Assembly (NCBI RefSeq): GCF_003697345.1
Contig: NZ_RFLY01000001.1
Location: 1-64,000 of the forward strand
Direction: 5' to 3'
Length of the DNA: 64,000 bases
Origin: Solilutibacter pythonis
GTDB lineage: Bacteria > Pseudomonadota > Gammaproteobacteria > Xanthomonadales > Xanthomonadaceae
A program made the translations under genes and the position numbers. The notes under the pieces were generated by a model that had not been told where the DNA came from, searched no databases, and saw only the letters and a program-made list of their open reading frames with translations. Positions 1 to 9,309 of the stretch are shown piece after piece (position 1 is the stretch's first letter; every line of letters begins with the position of its first letter).

Positions 1-89
1 ACATTCACTACTACAACCACGACCGCATCATGCTGAAACTGAAAGGGCTGAGCCCGGTGCAATACCGAACCCAGCCCTTGGCAGCGTAA
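1..89 (+). mobile_element. IS3-family transposase, C-terminal end (partial)
   Basis: Reading from base 3, the frame encodes 28 residues that begin IHYYNHDRIMLKLKGLSP and end in LAA before TAA at 87-89. The pattern YYN..R....LKGLSPVQYR is the usual C-terminus of the DDE integrase-type transposase (OrfB) of IS3-family insertion sequences. The rest of the element lies left of the window, so intactness cannot be judged. The matching terminal inverted repeat follows at once, which supports a real IS end rather than a chance reading frame. Confidence 0.85.
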
Positions 90-103
90 GCTATCAACCG
101 ACC

Positions 104-127
104 GTCCAATATTTGGGGGGCAGTTCA
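104..127 (+). repeat. Right terminal inverted repeat of the IS3-family element
   Basis: The stretch runs from GTCCAATATTTGG through a G-run to CAGTTCA. Its reverse complement starts TGAACTGCCCCCC, the usual form of an IS3-family terminus (5'-TG...CA-3'). The element therefore probably ends at 127, and 128 onward is chromosomal. The 3-4 bp after 127 would be one copy of the target duplication; the other copy is outside the window. Confidence 0.7.
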
Positions 128-161
128 ATCGGGCGCCGTTCCTGTGCAGGGTTGGGCGTGG

Positions 162-1592
162 TCAATTCGCCTTGTGGATCGCGCGTTTGTCCACCGCCAT
201 CGCCGCGTCGTGCACCGCTTCGGAAAGCGAGGGGTGGGCATGGCAGATGCGGGCCAAGTCGTCGGCGCTGCCCTTGAATTCCATCGAAACCACGCCTTCG
301 TGCACCAGCTCGGAGACGTTCGGGCCGACCAGGTGCATGCCGAGGATGCGGTCGGTCTCGGCATCGGCCAGCACCTTGACGAAGCCGATCGGCTCGGCCA
401 TCGCCACCGCGCGGCCGACCGCCGCGAACGGGAAGCTACCAGCCTTGTAGGCGATGCCTTCGGCCTTCAGTTGTTCCTCGGTCTTGCCGACCCAGGCGAT
501 TTCCGGCTCGGTGTAGATCACCCACGGGATGGTGTCGAAGTTGACGTGGCCGGGCAGGCCGGCGATCAGCTCGGCCACCGCGATGCCTTCCTCGAAGCCC
601 TTGTGCGCCAGCATCGGGCCGCGCACGCAGTCGCCGATCGCCCAGACGCCGTCGACCCCGGCATGGCAATGCGCGTCCACTTCGATGCGGCCGCGCTCGT
701 CGAGCTTGACGCCGGTGCCTTCGGCCAGCACGTCCCGGGTGGCCGCGCGGCGGCCCACCGCCACCAGCAGCTTGTCCACGGCCAGGGTCTGCTCGCCCTT
801 GCCGTCGTCGTAGGTGAGCACGACTTCGCCGCCCTTGACCTCGGCCTTGCCGACCTTGGTGCCGAGCTTGATATCGAGCCCCTGCTTCTTGAATTCGCGG
901 GCCGAGACCTTGGCCACTTCCTTGTCGGCGGCGGCGAGGAAGTCCGGCAGCGCCTCGAAGATGGTGACTTCGGAACCCAACCGGTTCCACACACTGCCCA
1001 GTTCCAGCCCGATCACCCCGGCGCCGATCACGCCAAGGCGCTTCGGCACTTCGGTGAAGTCCAGCGCGCCGGCGTTGTCGACGATGTGCTCGCCGTCGAA
1101 CTTGGCGAACGGCAGCTCGATGGAATCCGAGCCGACCGCGAGGATGACGTTGGTGCCCTTCAGCTCGACTTCCGAGCCGTCGTGTTGCTTCACCTTCACC
1201 AAGTTACCCGGCTGCAATTGGCCGAAGCCGTAGTAGGCCGTGACCTTGTTGGCCTTGAACAGCGCCGCGATGCCGCCGGTGAACTGCTTCACGATCTTGT
1301 CCTTGCGGCCGATCATGGTGGCGACGTCCATTTTCGGATCGGCGAAGGAAATGCCGTGTTCCTTGAAGAGATGGCCCATGTTCCAGAACTGGCGGCTGGA
1401 ATCCAGAAGCGCCTTGGACGGGATGCAGCCCACGCGCAGGCAAGTGCCGCCAAGCGCCGGCTGGCCGTCCTTGCCGAGCGCGGCGTCGATGCAGGCGGTC
1501 TTCAGGCCCAGTTGGGCGGCGCGGATCGCGGCGTGATAGCCGGCGGGGCCGCCGCCGATGACGATGACGTCGAATTGCTGTTGTTCGCTCAT
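162..1592 (-). CDS. lpdA: Dihydrolipoyl dehydrogenase (E3)
   Basis: This is the flavoprotein E3 of 2-oxo acid dehydrogenase complexes; it reoxidises dihydrolipoamide with NAD+ in the cytoplasm. The 476-residue protein has full family length. Visible features are the FAD-binding GGGPAGYHAA near residue 13, the redox disulfide in GGTCLRVGCIPSK (C51/C56), a second Rossmann motif GAGVIGLELG for NAD, and the C-terminal catalytic pair in HAHPSLSE (H453/E458). It is the last gene of sucA-sucB-lpdA, 63 bp after sucB. The ATG at 1592 matches the family N-terminus. An IS3 end lies 34 bp beyond the stop, but the coding frame is intact. Confidence 0.97.
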   Translation of the reverse strand: MSEQQQFDVIVIGGGPAGYHAAIRAAQLGLKTACIDAALGKDGQPALGGTCLRVGCIPSKALLDSSRQFWNMGHLFKEHGISFADPKMDVATMIGRKDKIVKQFTGGIAALFKANKVTAYYGFGQLQPGNLVKVKQHDGSEVELKGTNVILAVGSDSIELPFAKFDGEHIVDNAGALDFTEVPKRLGVIGAGVIGLELGSVWNRLGSEVTIFEALPDFLAAADKEVAKVSAREFKKQGLDIKLGTKVGKAEVKGGEVVLTYDDGKGEQTLAVDKLLVAVGRRAATRDVLAEGTGVKLDERGRIEVDAHCHAGVDGVWAIGDCVRGPMLAHKGFEEGIAVAELIAGLPGHVNFDTIPWVIYTEPEIAWVGKTEEQLKAEGIAYKAGSFPFAAVGRAVAMAEPIGFVKVLADAETDRILGMHLVGPNVSELVHEGVVSMEFKGSADDLARICHAHPSLSEAVHDAAMAVDKRAIHKAN

Positions 1593-1626
1593 GATTCTTC
1601 GTTCCTTAGCGGTCGCGAATGAGGAA

Positions 1627-1645
1627 CCCCGCGACGTGCGCGGGG
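1627..1645 (-). other. Stem-loop between sucB and lpdA
   Basis: CCCCGCG (1627-1633) and CGCGGGG (1639-1645) form a perfect 7-bp GC stem with a 5-nt loop in the sucB-lpdA spacer. No T-run follows on the transcribed strand, so it is more likely an mRNA processing or stability element than a terminator. A role in setting E3 expression relative to E1/E2 is inference. Confidence 0.4.
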
Positions 1646-1655
1646 TCTCGTCGGA

Positions 1656-2855
1656 TCACATGCCCAACAGCATGCGGTTCGGGTTTTCGAGCTGGTTCTT
1701 GATGTCCACCAGGAACAGCACCGCGTCCTTGCCGTCGATGATGCGGTGATCGTAGCTGATCGCGATGTACATCATCGGCGCGGCCACGATCTGGCCGTTC
1801 TCGACGATCGCGCGTTCCTTGATCGCGTGCATGCCGAGGATGGCCGATTGCGGCGGGTTGACGATCGGGGTGGAAAACAGCGACCCGAAGGTGCCGCCAT
1901 TGGTGATGGTGAAGGTGCCGCCCTGGAGGTCTTCCAGCTTCAGCCCGCCTTCACGCGCGGCCTTGGCGAAACCGGCGATGCCCGCCTCGATCTCGGCGAA
2001 GTTCATCCGCTCGACGTTGCGCAGCACCGGCGTCACCAGGCCCTTCTCGGTGGACACCGCCACGGAGATGTCGGCATAGCCGTGGTAGATGATGTCGTCG
2101 CCATCCACCGAGGCGTTGATCACCGGGTACTTCTGTAGCGCGTTGGCGGCGGCTTTGGCGAAGAAGCTCATGAAGCCGAGCTTGATGCCGTTGGCTTTCT
2201 CGAACTGCTCGCCGAGCGCCTTGCGCATCTTCATCACTTCGGACAGGTTGACCTCGTTGAACGAAGTCAGCATGGCGATCGAGTTCTTCGACTCCATCAG
2301 GCGCTCGGCGATGCGCTTGCGGATGCGGGTCATCGGCACGCGCTCTTCCGGGCGGGCGCCGCCGCCGATGCCGGCGGTCTTGCCGTTGGCGAAGTTGATC
2401 AGGTCTTCCTTGGTCACGGCGCCGCGGCGGCCGGTGCCTTCCACCTGCGCCGGATCGATGCCCTTGGATTCGGCGGTGAAGCGCGCGCCCGGCGGCAGTT
2501 GCGAAGTCTGGCCGGCGGCCGGTGCCGGCGCGGCCTTCGATTGTATTTCCTGCGGGCCGGCGGCCGGGGTTTCCTGCTTGGCGGGCGCGGCTTCGGCCTT
2601 CGGCACCTCGGCGACCGCGCCTTCCTCGATCACCGCGATCACCTGCTGGCTGGTCACGGTGGCGCCGGCGTCGAACTTGATCTCCTTCAGCACGCCATCG
2701 GCGGGCGAGGGGACTTCCAGCACCACCTTGTCGGTTTCCAGGTCGACCAGGTTCTCATCGCGCTTGACGGCATCGCCGACCTTCTTGTGCCAGCCTGCGA
2801 TGACGGCGTCGGAAACGGATTCGGGAAGAACCGGGACTTTGATTTCGGTGGCCAT
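1656..2855 (-). CDS. sucB: Dihydrolipoyllysine succinyltransferase (2-oxoglutarate dehydrogenase E2)
   Basis: E2 core of the 2-oxoglutarate dehydrogenase complex; it transfers succinyl groups from lipoamide to CoA. Its 399 residues follow family order: an N-terminal lipoyl domain with the lipoylated lysine in [13 protein letters not shown] (K43), an Ala/Pro/Glu-rich linker, a peripheral subunit-binding domain at about 120-155, and the catalytic acyltransferase domain ending in [14 protein letters not shown] with catalytic H370 and D374. It lies 39 bp after sucA on the same strand and 63 bp before lpdA, so all parts of the complex are probably cotranscribed. Confidence 0.97.
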   Translation of the reverse strand: MATEIKVPVLPESVSDAVIAGWHKKVGDAVKRDENLVDLETDKVVLEVPSPADGVLKEIKFDAGATVTSQQVIAVIEEGAVAEVPKAEAAPAKQETPAAGPQEIQSKAAPAPAAGQTSQLPPGARFTAESKGIDPAQVEGTGRRGAVTKEDLINFANGKTAGIGGGARPEERVPMTRIRKRIAERLMESKNSIAMLTSFNEVNLSEVMKMRKALGEQFEKANGIKLGFMSFFAKAAANALQKYPVINASVDGDDIIYHGYADISVAVSTEKGLVTPVLRNVERMNFAEIEAGIAGFAKAAREGGLKLEDLQGGTFTITNGGTFGSLFSTPIVNPPQSAILGMHAIKERAIVENGQIVAAPMMYIAISYDHRIIDGKDAVLFLVDIKNQLENPNRMLLGM

Positions 2856-2894
2856 GTGCTTGTCCGATTGGGAGTTCAGTAGGAATGATGAAGG

Positions 2895-5732
2895 TTATTC
2901 GATGCCGGGATCGGCGCCGGGGGCGTTGACCAGGGCATCGGCAATCAGTTTCTGCTGCTCGGCGAGGTGGTCGCTGAAATGGCCGGCGGCCGGCGAGGGC
3001 GAACGCGCGCGGCCGGCGTAGGCCAGCGCTTGGCCCTTGGCCAGGCAGGCTTGCAGGTGATGGCGGATCTGGAACCAGGCGCCCTGGTTTTGCGGCTCCT
3101 CCTGGCACCAGATGACGTTGCGGGCCTTCGGGTACTTCGCCAGCTCGGCTTTCAGCAGGGCGCGCGGGAACGGATACAACTGCTCCACGCGGACGATCGC
3201 CGCATCGCTCTGGCCGCGCTTGTCGGCGTCTTCCAACAGGTCGTAATAGACCTTGCCCGAGCACAGTACGATGCGTGTGACCGCCTTGGCGTCGGCCTTG
3301 GCGTCGGGGATGAGGTGCTGGAACCGCCCGTCGGCCAATTCCTCCAGCGTGCTGGTCGCCAGCTTGTGGCGCAGCAGCGACTTCGGCGTCATCACCACCA
3401 GCGGCTTGCGGGTGGTCATGCGCATCTGCCGGCGGATCATGTGGAAAGCCTGCGCAGGCGTGGTCGGCACGCAGACCATCATGTTGTTGAGCGCGCATAG
3501 TTGCAGGAAGCGCTCCAGGCGCGCCGAACTGTGCTCGGGACCCTGGCCTTCGTAGCCGTGCGGTAGGAACAGGGCGATGTCGGACAGGCGGCCCCATTTG
3601 GCCTCGCCGGAGGCGATGAACTGGTCGATGACGACCTGCGCGCCGTTGGCGAAATCGCCGAATTGCGCTTCCCAGATGTCCAGCGTGTTGGGGTCGGTGG
3701 TGGAATAGCCGTACTCGAAGGCCATCACCGCCTCCTCGCTGAGCAGCGAGTCGATGATGGTGGCGTCCTCCGGGTTTTTCACCAGTTGCTGCAACGGCAC
3801 GTAGTCGCTGTCGGTCTTCTGGTCGTGCAGCACGGCGTGGCGGTGGAAGAAGGTGCCGCGGCCGGAATCCTGGCCGACCAGACGCAGGCGGTAGTTCTCG
3901 TCCAGCAGGGTGGCGTAGGCCAGATTCTCGGCGAAGCCCCAGTCGCCCGGCTGATCGCCGGCGGCCATCTTGCGGCGGTCGTCGTAGATCTTGGCGACGC
4001 GCGGATGCAGGCTGACGTCGGCTGGGATGGTGTTGATTCGCTTCGCCAGCGCATCGAGCTTCTGGCGCGCGACGCGGGTGTCCACGGCGTCGTCGATCGA
4101 CCCCTTGAGCAGCTTGCTCCAGTCCGGGGCGAAATCGTCCGGTACCACCTTGATCACCTCGGCGGTGACTTCACCGGCATCCAACTTGTCGCGGTAGGCA
4201 TCGGCCACCGCCTTGACCCCGGCGGCATCGAGCAGGCCCTCCGCGATCAGCGTATCGCCGTATTTGTCGCGGGTGGTCTTCATCGCGCGGATTTTCTGGT
4301 ACATCAGCGGCTGGGTCGCGGCCGGCTCGTCGGCTTCGTTGTGGCCGTTGCGGCGGTAGCAGACCAGGTCGATCACCACGTCCTTGCCGAAACGCTGGCG
4401 GAAATCGAAGGCCAGCTCGGCGCAGAACGCCACCGCCTCGGGGTTGTCGCCGTTCACGTGCAGCACCGGGGCGCCGACCATCTTGGCGACGTCGGTGCAG
4501 TAGAGCGTGGAACGGGCGTCCTGGCGCTCGCTGGTGGTGAAGCCGACCTGGTTGTTGATGACGATGTGGACGGTGCCGCCGACCGCGAAGCCGCGCGCCT
4601 GCGACATCTGCAACAGCTCCATGCCCACGCCCTGGCCGGCGAAAGCGGCGTCGCCGTGCAGCAGCACCGGCAGAACGTGCTTTCGGGTCTCGTCGTGGCG
4701 GCGCAACTGGCGCGAACGCACCGAGCCGGCCACCACCGGATTGACGATTTCCAGGTGGGAGGGGTTGAAGGCCAGCGCCAGGTGCACCGGACCGCCGGGC
4801 GTCGCCACGTCGGCGGAGAAGCCCATGTGGTATTTGACGTCGCCGGTATGGGCGCGGTCGTGCTCGGGGTGCTCGAACTTGCCTTCGAATTCGTTGAACA
4901 GCGCGCGCGGCGGCTTGCCCAAGGTGTTGACCAGCACGTTGAGGCGGCCGCGGTGGGCCATGCCGATGACGATTTCCTTGACCCCGGCCTGGCCGGAGTG
5001 GCGGATCAGCGTGTCCATCATCGGGATCAGCGAATCGCCGCCTTCCAGCGAGAAGCGCTTCTGGCCGACGTACTTGGTGCCGAGGTAGCGTTCCAGGCCC
5101 TCGGCGGCGCTCAGGCGTTCGAGGATGCGCAGCTTGTCTTCCTTGCCGCGATTGAATTGACCGGCGGCGGCTTCCAGCCGCTCGTACATGAAGCGGCGCT
5201 GCTCGGCATCGGCGATGTGCATGAATTCGGCGCCGATCGGGCCGGTGTAGGTCGCCTTCAGCGTGGCCAGCAGGTCGGCCAGCTTCATCCGCTCCTGGCC
5301 GGCGATACCGCCTGTGGAGAATTCGCCGCCCAGATCGGCGTCGGACAGGCGGTGGAAACCCAGCGTGAGGTCGGGCGCGTCCGGGTGGGTGAGCATGTCC
5401 AGCGGGTCGATCCGCGCCGCCAGATGGCCACGCGAACGGTAGGCGGTGATCAGCCGGCCGACGTTGCGTTCGCGCTCGTCGCCAGCCGCGGGGGCCACGC
5501 CCGGGGCCAGGCCGCGGGCAGCCTGACGGCCCGCATGGGCGACGGCATCGGCGATCACCGAGTGGGGAACGTCACCGGCTTCGCGGCCTTTGAATTCGTC
5601 GAACCAAGCCTTCCACTTCGCCCCGACGCTGTCGGGCGCGGCTAGGTACTGCTCGTAGAGATCTTCGATGTACGCCGCGTTGGCGCCAAGTTGGGAAGAC
5701 CGGGCAAACTGCTTCAGAAGGCTATCCGCCAT
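2895..5732 (-). CDS. sucA: 2-oxoglutarate dehydrogenase E1 component
   Basis: Thiamine-diphosphate enzyme that decarboxylates 2-oxoglutarate and succinylates the E2 lipoyl arm (TCA cycle, cytoplasm). Its 945 residues match the family. The N-terminus MADSLLKQFARSSQLGANAA includes the E2-contact segment. MAHRGRLNVLVN, HGDAAFAGQG and the ThDP/Mg motif from GDN (428-430) to NGHNEADEP (from 462) are all present, as is the C-terminal EEPQNQGAW. It is the first gene of sucA-sucB-lpdA. A leader of about 100 nt with a TATAAT box precedes the ATG at 5732. Confidence 0.97.
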   Translation of the reverse strand: MADSLLKQFARSSQLGANAAYIEDLYEQYLAAPDSVGAKWKAWFDEFKGREAGDVPHSVIADAVAHAGRQAARGLAPGVAPAAGDERERNVGRLITAYRSRGHLAARIDPLDMLTHPDAPDLTLGFHRLSDADLGGEFSTGGIAGQERMKLADLLATLKATYTGPIGAEFMHIADAEQRRFMYERLEAAAGQFNRGKEDKLRILERLSAAEGLERYLGTKYVGQKRFSLEGGDSLIPMMDTLIRHSGQAGVKEIVIGMAHRGRLNVLVNTLGKPPRALFNEFEGKFEHPEHDRAHTGDVKYHMGFSADVATPGGPVHLALAFNPSHLEIVNPVVAGSVRSRQLRRHDETRKHVLPVLLHGDAAFAGQGVGMELLQMSQARGFAVGGTVHIVINNQVGFTTSERQDARSTLYCTDVAKMVGAPVLHVNGDNPEAVAFCAELAFDFRQRFGKDVVIDLVCYRRNGHNEADEPAATQPLMYQKIRAMKTTRDKYGDTLIAEGLLDAAGVKAVADAYRDKLDAGEVTAEVIKVVPDDFAPDWSKLLKGSIDDAVDTRVARQKLDALAKRINTIPADVSLHPRVAKIYDDRRKMAAGDQPGDWGFAENLAYATLLDENYRLRLVGQDSGRGTFFHRHAVLHDQKTDSDYVPLQQLVKNPEDATIIDSLLSEEAVMAFEYGYSTTDPNTLDIWEAQFGDFANGAQVVIDQFIASGEAKWGRLSDIALFLPHGYEGQGPEHSSARLERFLQLCALNNMMVCVPTTPAQAFHMIRRQMRMTTRKPLVVMTPKSLLRHKLATSTLEELADGRFQHLIPDAKADAKAVTRIVLCSGKVYYDLLEDADKRGQSDAAIVRVEQLYPFPRALLKAELAKYPKARNVIWCQEEPQNQGAWFQIRHHLQACLAKGQALAYAGRARSPSPAAGHFSDHLAEQQKLIADALVNAPGADPGIE

Positions 5733-5839
5733 TTCCAGTATTCGCTTTTGCGTGACCGAGGGGCCAAGTCGCTGATTTTCATCCGGTTTTGTGAAAATCC
5801 GGAAAATTCAAGCTGAATGGCCGGTTGAAAGGGGGTGAA

Positions 5840-5845
5840 ATTATA
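5840..5845 (-). promoter_or_regulatory. Probable sucA operon promoter (-10 box)
   Basis: On the minus strand the sequence reads TATAAT, a perfect sigma70 -10 hexamer, 107 bp upstream of the sucA start. No good -35 hexamer sits 16-18 bp further up, so an activator may be needed. The leader contains an inverted repeat, GATTTTC (5774-5780) and GAAAATC (5793-5799), that could fold in the mRNA. The promoter is called from the -10 box and its position only. Confidence 0.45.
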
Positions 5846-5901
5846 GTCCCAGGGATATGGCGGATGCACCCGCGACAAAGCCGAAACAGGCCCGGAATCA
5901 C

Positions 5902-6009
5902 TTATTGGCTGAAGTTCCAGACCACAACCAGCGCGGCCAGGGCGATCACGATGAGCGCCAGCCACAGGCCGGGCGTGGTTGGGCGGGGCGGACGCGGAGG
6001 CTGCGGCAT
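5902..6009 (-). CDS. 35-residue single-pass membrane miniprotein (hypothetical)
   Basis: A small frame starting at the ATG at 6009, 11 nt after the tonB-like stop, encodes MPQPPRPPRPTTPG followed by a clear hydrophobic segment (LWLALIVIALAALVVVW) and a short polar end. The Pro/Arg-rich N-terminus with one membrane helix would put the N-terminus in the cytoplasm. There is no strong ribosome site, so expression would depend on coupling to the tonB-like gene. It could be a chance frame, but the helix is unlike the out-of-frame translations nearby. Function unknown. Confidence 0.45.
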   Translation of the reverse strand: MPQPPRPPRPTTPGLWLALIVIALAALVVVWNFSQ

Positions 6010-6020
6010 CGGCAGCCAGC

Positions 6021-6659
6021 TCAGGGCGTGAATTGGATCGGCACGGTGACGCGCCCGACGCTGGGCTGGCCGTCCTCTATCGCGGGGTTGAAGCGCCAGC
6101 GGCGAACGGCATCGAGCGCGGCGCGGTCGAGATCGCGCGAGCCGCTGCCGCTGGCGATGCTGACCGAGGTCGGCATGCCATCCGGGCCGACATCGACGTT
6201 CACCCGCACCAGCCCGCCGGTGCCCGAACGCAACGCGGCCGCCGGGTAGCGCGGTGCGGGTTGGCTGACCGGCTCCGGCGCCCGGTCGACGCCGCGGGCG
6301 GCGATCGGCCCGGTGGCGGGGCTGGTCTCGGGAGGCGACGCCGGGGCGGCGGCCGGCGGCGGTGGCTCGATGATCCGCGCCGCTTGCCCGGCGCTCTCGG
6401 CCGGTGCTTCCGGCAATTGGCTCGCGCCATCGCCGCTGCGCGCGGGCAGCGGGGCCGGCAGCGGGTCGAATACCTGCACCTGGCCATCCTGTGTCTGCCC
6501 GGCGGCGTTCGGGTCGGCCTTGTAGAAGTTTTTTCCACGGTCGATGCGCCAGATCAGCATGAACAACAGGAGGCCGATGCCCAGCGCGGCCAAGGCGATC
6601 CAGAGCAGATGGCGGCGTTCGATCAGGCGCGCCGGCGCGCGTGGAGGAGCGGTGTTCAT
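6021..6659 (-). CDS. TonB-family energy transducer-like protein
   Basis: A 212-residue protein starting MNTAPPRAPARLIERRH. It has a short cytoplasmic tail, one membrane anchor (about 20-38), a Pro/Ala-rich periplasmic stretch (about 75-135), and a C-terminal TonB domain (RYPAAALRSGTGGLVRVNV ... DAVRRWRFNPA) of the type that contacts TonB boxes of outer-membrane receptors. TonB proteins relay proton-motive force from ExbBD to receptors. No exbB/exbD or receptor gene is near, so the partner is unknown. The start at 6659 is chosen because the anchor follows directly; an upstream in-frame extension looks non-coding. The gene is divergent from serS. Confidence 0.85.
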   Translation of the reverse strand: MNTAPPRAPARLIERRHLLWIALAALGIGLLLFMLIWRIDRGKNFYKADPNAAGQTQDGQVQVFDPLPAPLPARSGDGASQLPEAPAESAGQAARIIEPPPPAAAPASPPETSPATGPIAARGVDRAPEPVSQPAPRYPAAALRSGTGGLVRVNVDVGPDGMPTSVSIASGSGSRDLDRAALDAVRRWRFNPAIEDGQPSVGRVTVPIQFTP

Positions 6660-6732
6660 GATGGAAATGATGGCGAGGGAAGCGCTGATTCTGGCATCCC
6701 GTTCGTGAGCATTGCGCCAATCGCGGCGATAA

Positions 6733-8055
<1,323 letters not shown>

Positions 8056-8073
8056 GCCAGCGGGAGATCGACG

Positions 8074-9030
8074 GTGCAGGACCTCAACGATCTCTATTAC
8101 TTCGCCGCGGTGGTCGATCACGGCGGTTATGCCGCCGCCGAGCGGGCGCTGGGCATCCCCAAGTCGCGCTTGTCGCGGCGTATCGCCCAGCTTGAGGAAG
8201 ACCTCGGCGTGCGCCTGCTGCAACGCTCGACGCGCCGCTTCGCCGTTACCGACGTCGGCCTGAGCGTGCATCGCCACGCGCAGGCGATGCTGGCCTCGGC
8301 GCAGGCCGCGCGCGAGGCGGTGGCGCAGTTGAGCAGCACGCCGCGCGGGGTCGTTCGCGTCAGCGTGCCGGTGATGATGGCGCAGGAGGTGATGCCGGCG
8401 ATTCTGCCGGGCTTTCTCGCCGCGCACCCCGAGGTGCGGTTGCAGATGCACGTCAGCAACCGCCGCGTCGACCTGATCCAGGAGGGCTTCGACGTCGCCC
8501 TGCGCGTGCGCAGCAAGCTGGACGACGATGGCAGCCTGGTATTGCGCAGCTTCGGCCACGACCAGCAATTGCTGGTCGCAAGCCCCGATTACCTGCGTCG
8601 GCACGGTTGGCCGCAGACGTTGGAAGACCTCGGCGCCCACACCCTGCTGACCGCCCTGGAGGACGAAGCCCGGCAACGCTGGGACCTGCATGGGCCGGAG
8701 GGGGAGGTGCGCAGCGTCGAGATACGGCCACGCTTCGCCGCCTTCGACTTCAACCTGTTGCGCTCGATGGTGAAGCGCGGCCTAGGCATCACCATGCTGC
8801 CCGAGCTGGCCTGCGCCGAGGCCGTCAAGGCCGGGGAACTGGCGCTGGTATTGCCGGACTGGAAGCTGCCGGAAGGCATCATCCACGCCGTGTTCCCCTC
8901 GCGGCGCGGCATGTTGCCGGCGGTGCGCGCCTTCATCGACCACCTGGCCGCCACGCTGCCGGCGGAACTCGAATGCCGGTGCTGCCGACCCGCCGATGCC
9001 CCCACGAACAAGAACGGCATGTCAAAATAG
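8074..9030 (+). CDS. LysR-family transcriptional regulator
   Basis: 318 residues from a GTG start at 8074 with GGGAG 8 bp upstream. The N-terminal winged HTH is typical of LysR proteins (LNDLYYFAAVVDHGGY ... IPKSRLSRRIAQLEEDLG ... LLQRSTRRF, residues 2-60). It is followed by a linker helix and a periplasmic-binding-protein-like effector domain. The gene begins 18 bp after serS, so it may share that transcript. LysR proteins usually control a divergent neighbour, but none exists here, so the target and ligand cannot be inferred. Confidence 0.92.
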   Translation: MQDLNDLYYFAAVVDHGGYAAAERALGIPKSRLSRRIAQLEEDLGVRLLQRSTRRFAVTDVGLSVHRHAQAMLASAQAAREAVAQLSSTPRGVVRVSVPVMMAQEVMPAILPGFLAAHPEVRLQMHVSNRRVDLIQEGFDVALRVRSKLDDDGSLVLRSFGHDQQLLVASPDYLRRHGWPQTLEDLGAHTLLTALEDEARQRWDLHGPEGEVRSVEIRPRFAAFDFNLLRSMVKRGLGITMLPELACAEAVKAGELALVLPDWKLPEGIIHAVFPSRRGMLPAVRAFIDHLAATLPAELECRCCRPADAPTNKNGMSK

Positions 9031-9168
9031 CGCCGCAGTGTACTTCCGCGCGGCACGGGGGGCAGGGCAGAGGCCGGTCTAAGCGGCCGAGGCCCTTGGC
9101 TCCGGTATTCCGGCCCAAGGGTGGAAAGCAAAAGGGTACGCTGCAAGAACGAACGTGTTGGGGTGAAA

Positions 9169-9184
9169 GCGGGAGGCCTCCCGC
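9169..9184. repeat. 16-bp perfect palindrome upstream of tRNA-Ser
   Basis: GCGGGAGGCCTCCCGC is its own reverse complement. It lies 16 bp before the tRNA-Ser gene in the 170-bp spacer after the LysR gene. It could be a protein-binding site or part of a short hairpin. The rest of the spacer (9031-9168) shows no recognisable gene. Confidence 0.4.
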
Positions 9185-9200
9185 AAGCACCTCCAGCAAC

Positions 9201-9290
9201 GGTGGGTTGGCCGAGTGGTTGAAGGCACTAGTCTTGAAAACTAGCAAGGGGGTGACCCCTTCCAGGGTTCGAATCCCTGACCCACCGCCA
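9201..9290 (+). tRNA. tRNA-Ser (anticodon UGA)
   Basis: A 90-nt class II tRNA with encoded CCA. The acceptor stem GGTGGGT pairs with ACCCACC, followed by discriminator G and CCA (9288-9290). The anticodon loop CTTGAAA gives anticodon TGA (reads UCA). A long variable arm (GGGGGTGACCCCT) and the T arm CAGGGTTCGAATCCCTG are present. A broken accessory gene begins 19 bp after the CCA, consistent with tRNA genes serving as integration or insertion sites. Confidence 0.97.
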
Positions 9291-9309
9291 TCACTACAGA
9301 CGGGAACCG

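Noticed and set aside
3663-5645. Long open frame opposite sucA, and similar long frames opposite lpdA, carB, recJ, serS and rimO
   Set aside because: They are antisense or out-of-frame shadows of high-GC genes. They lack conserved motifs and have His/Arg/Ala-biased composition.
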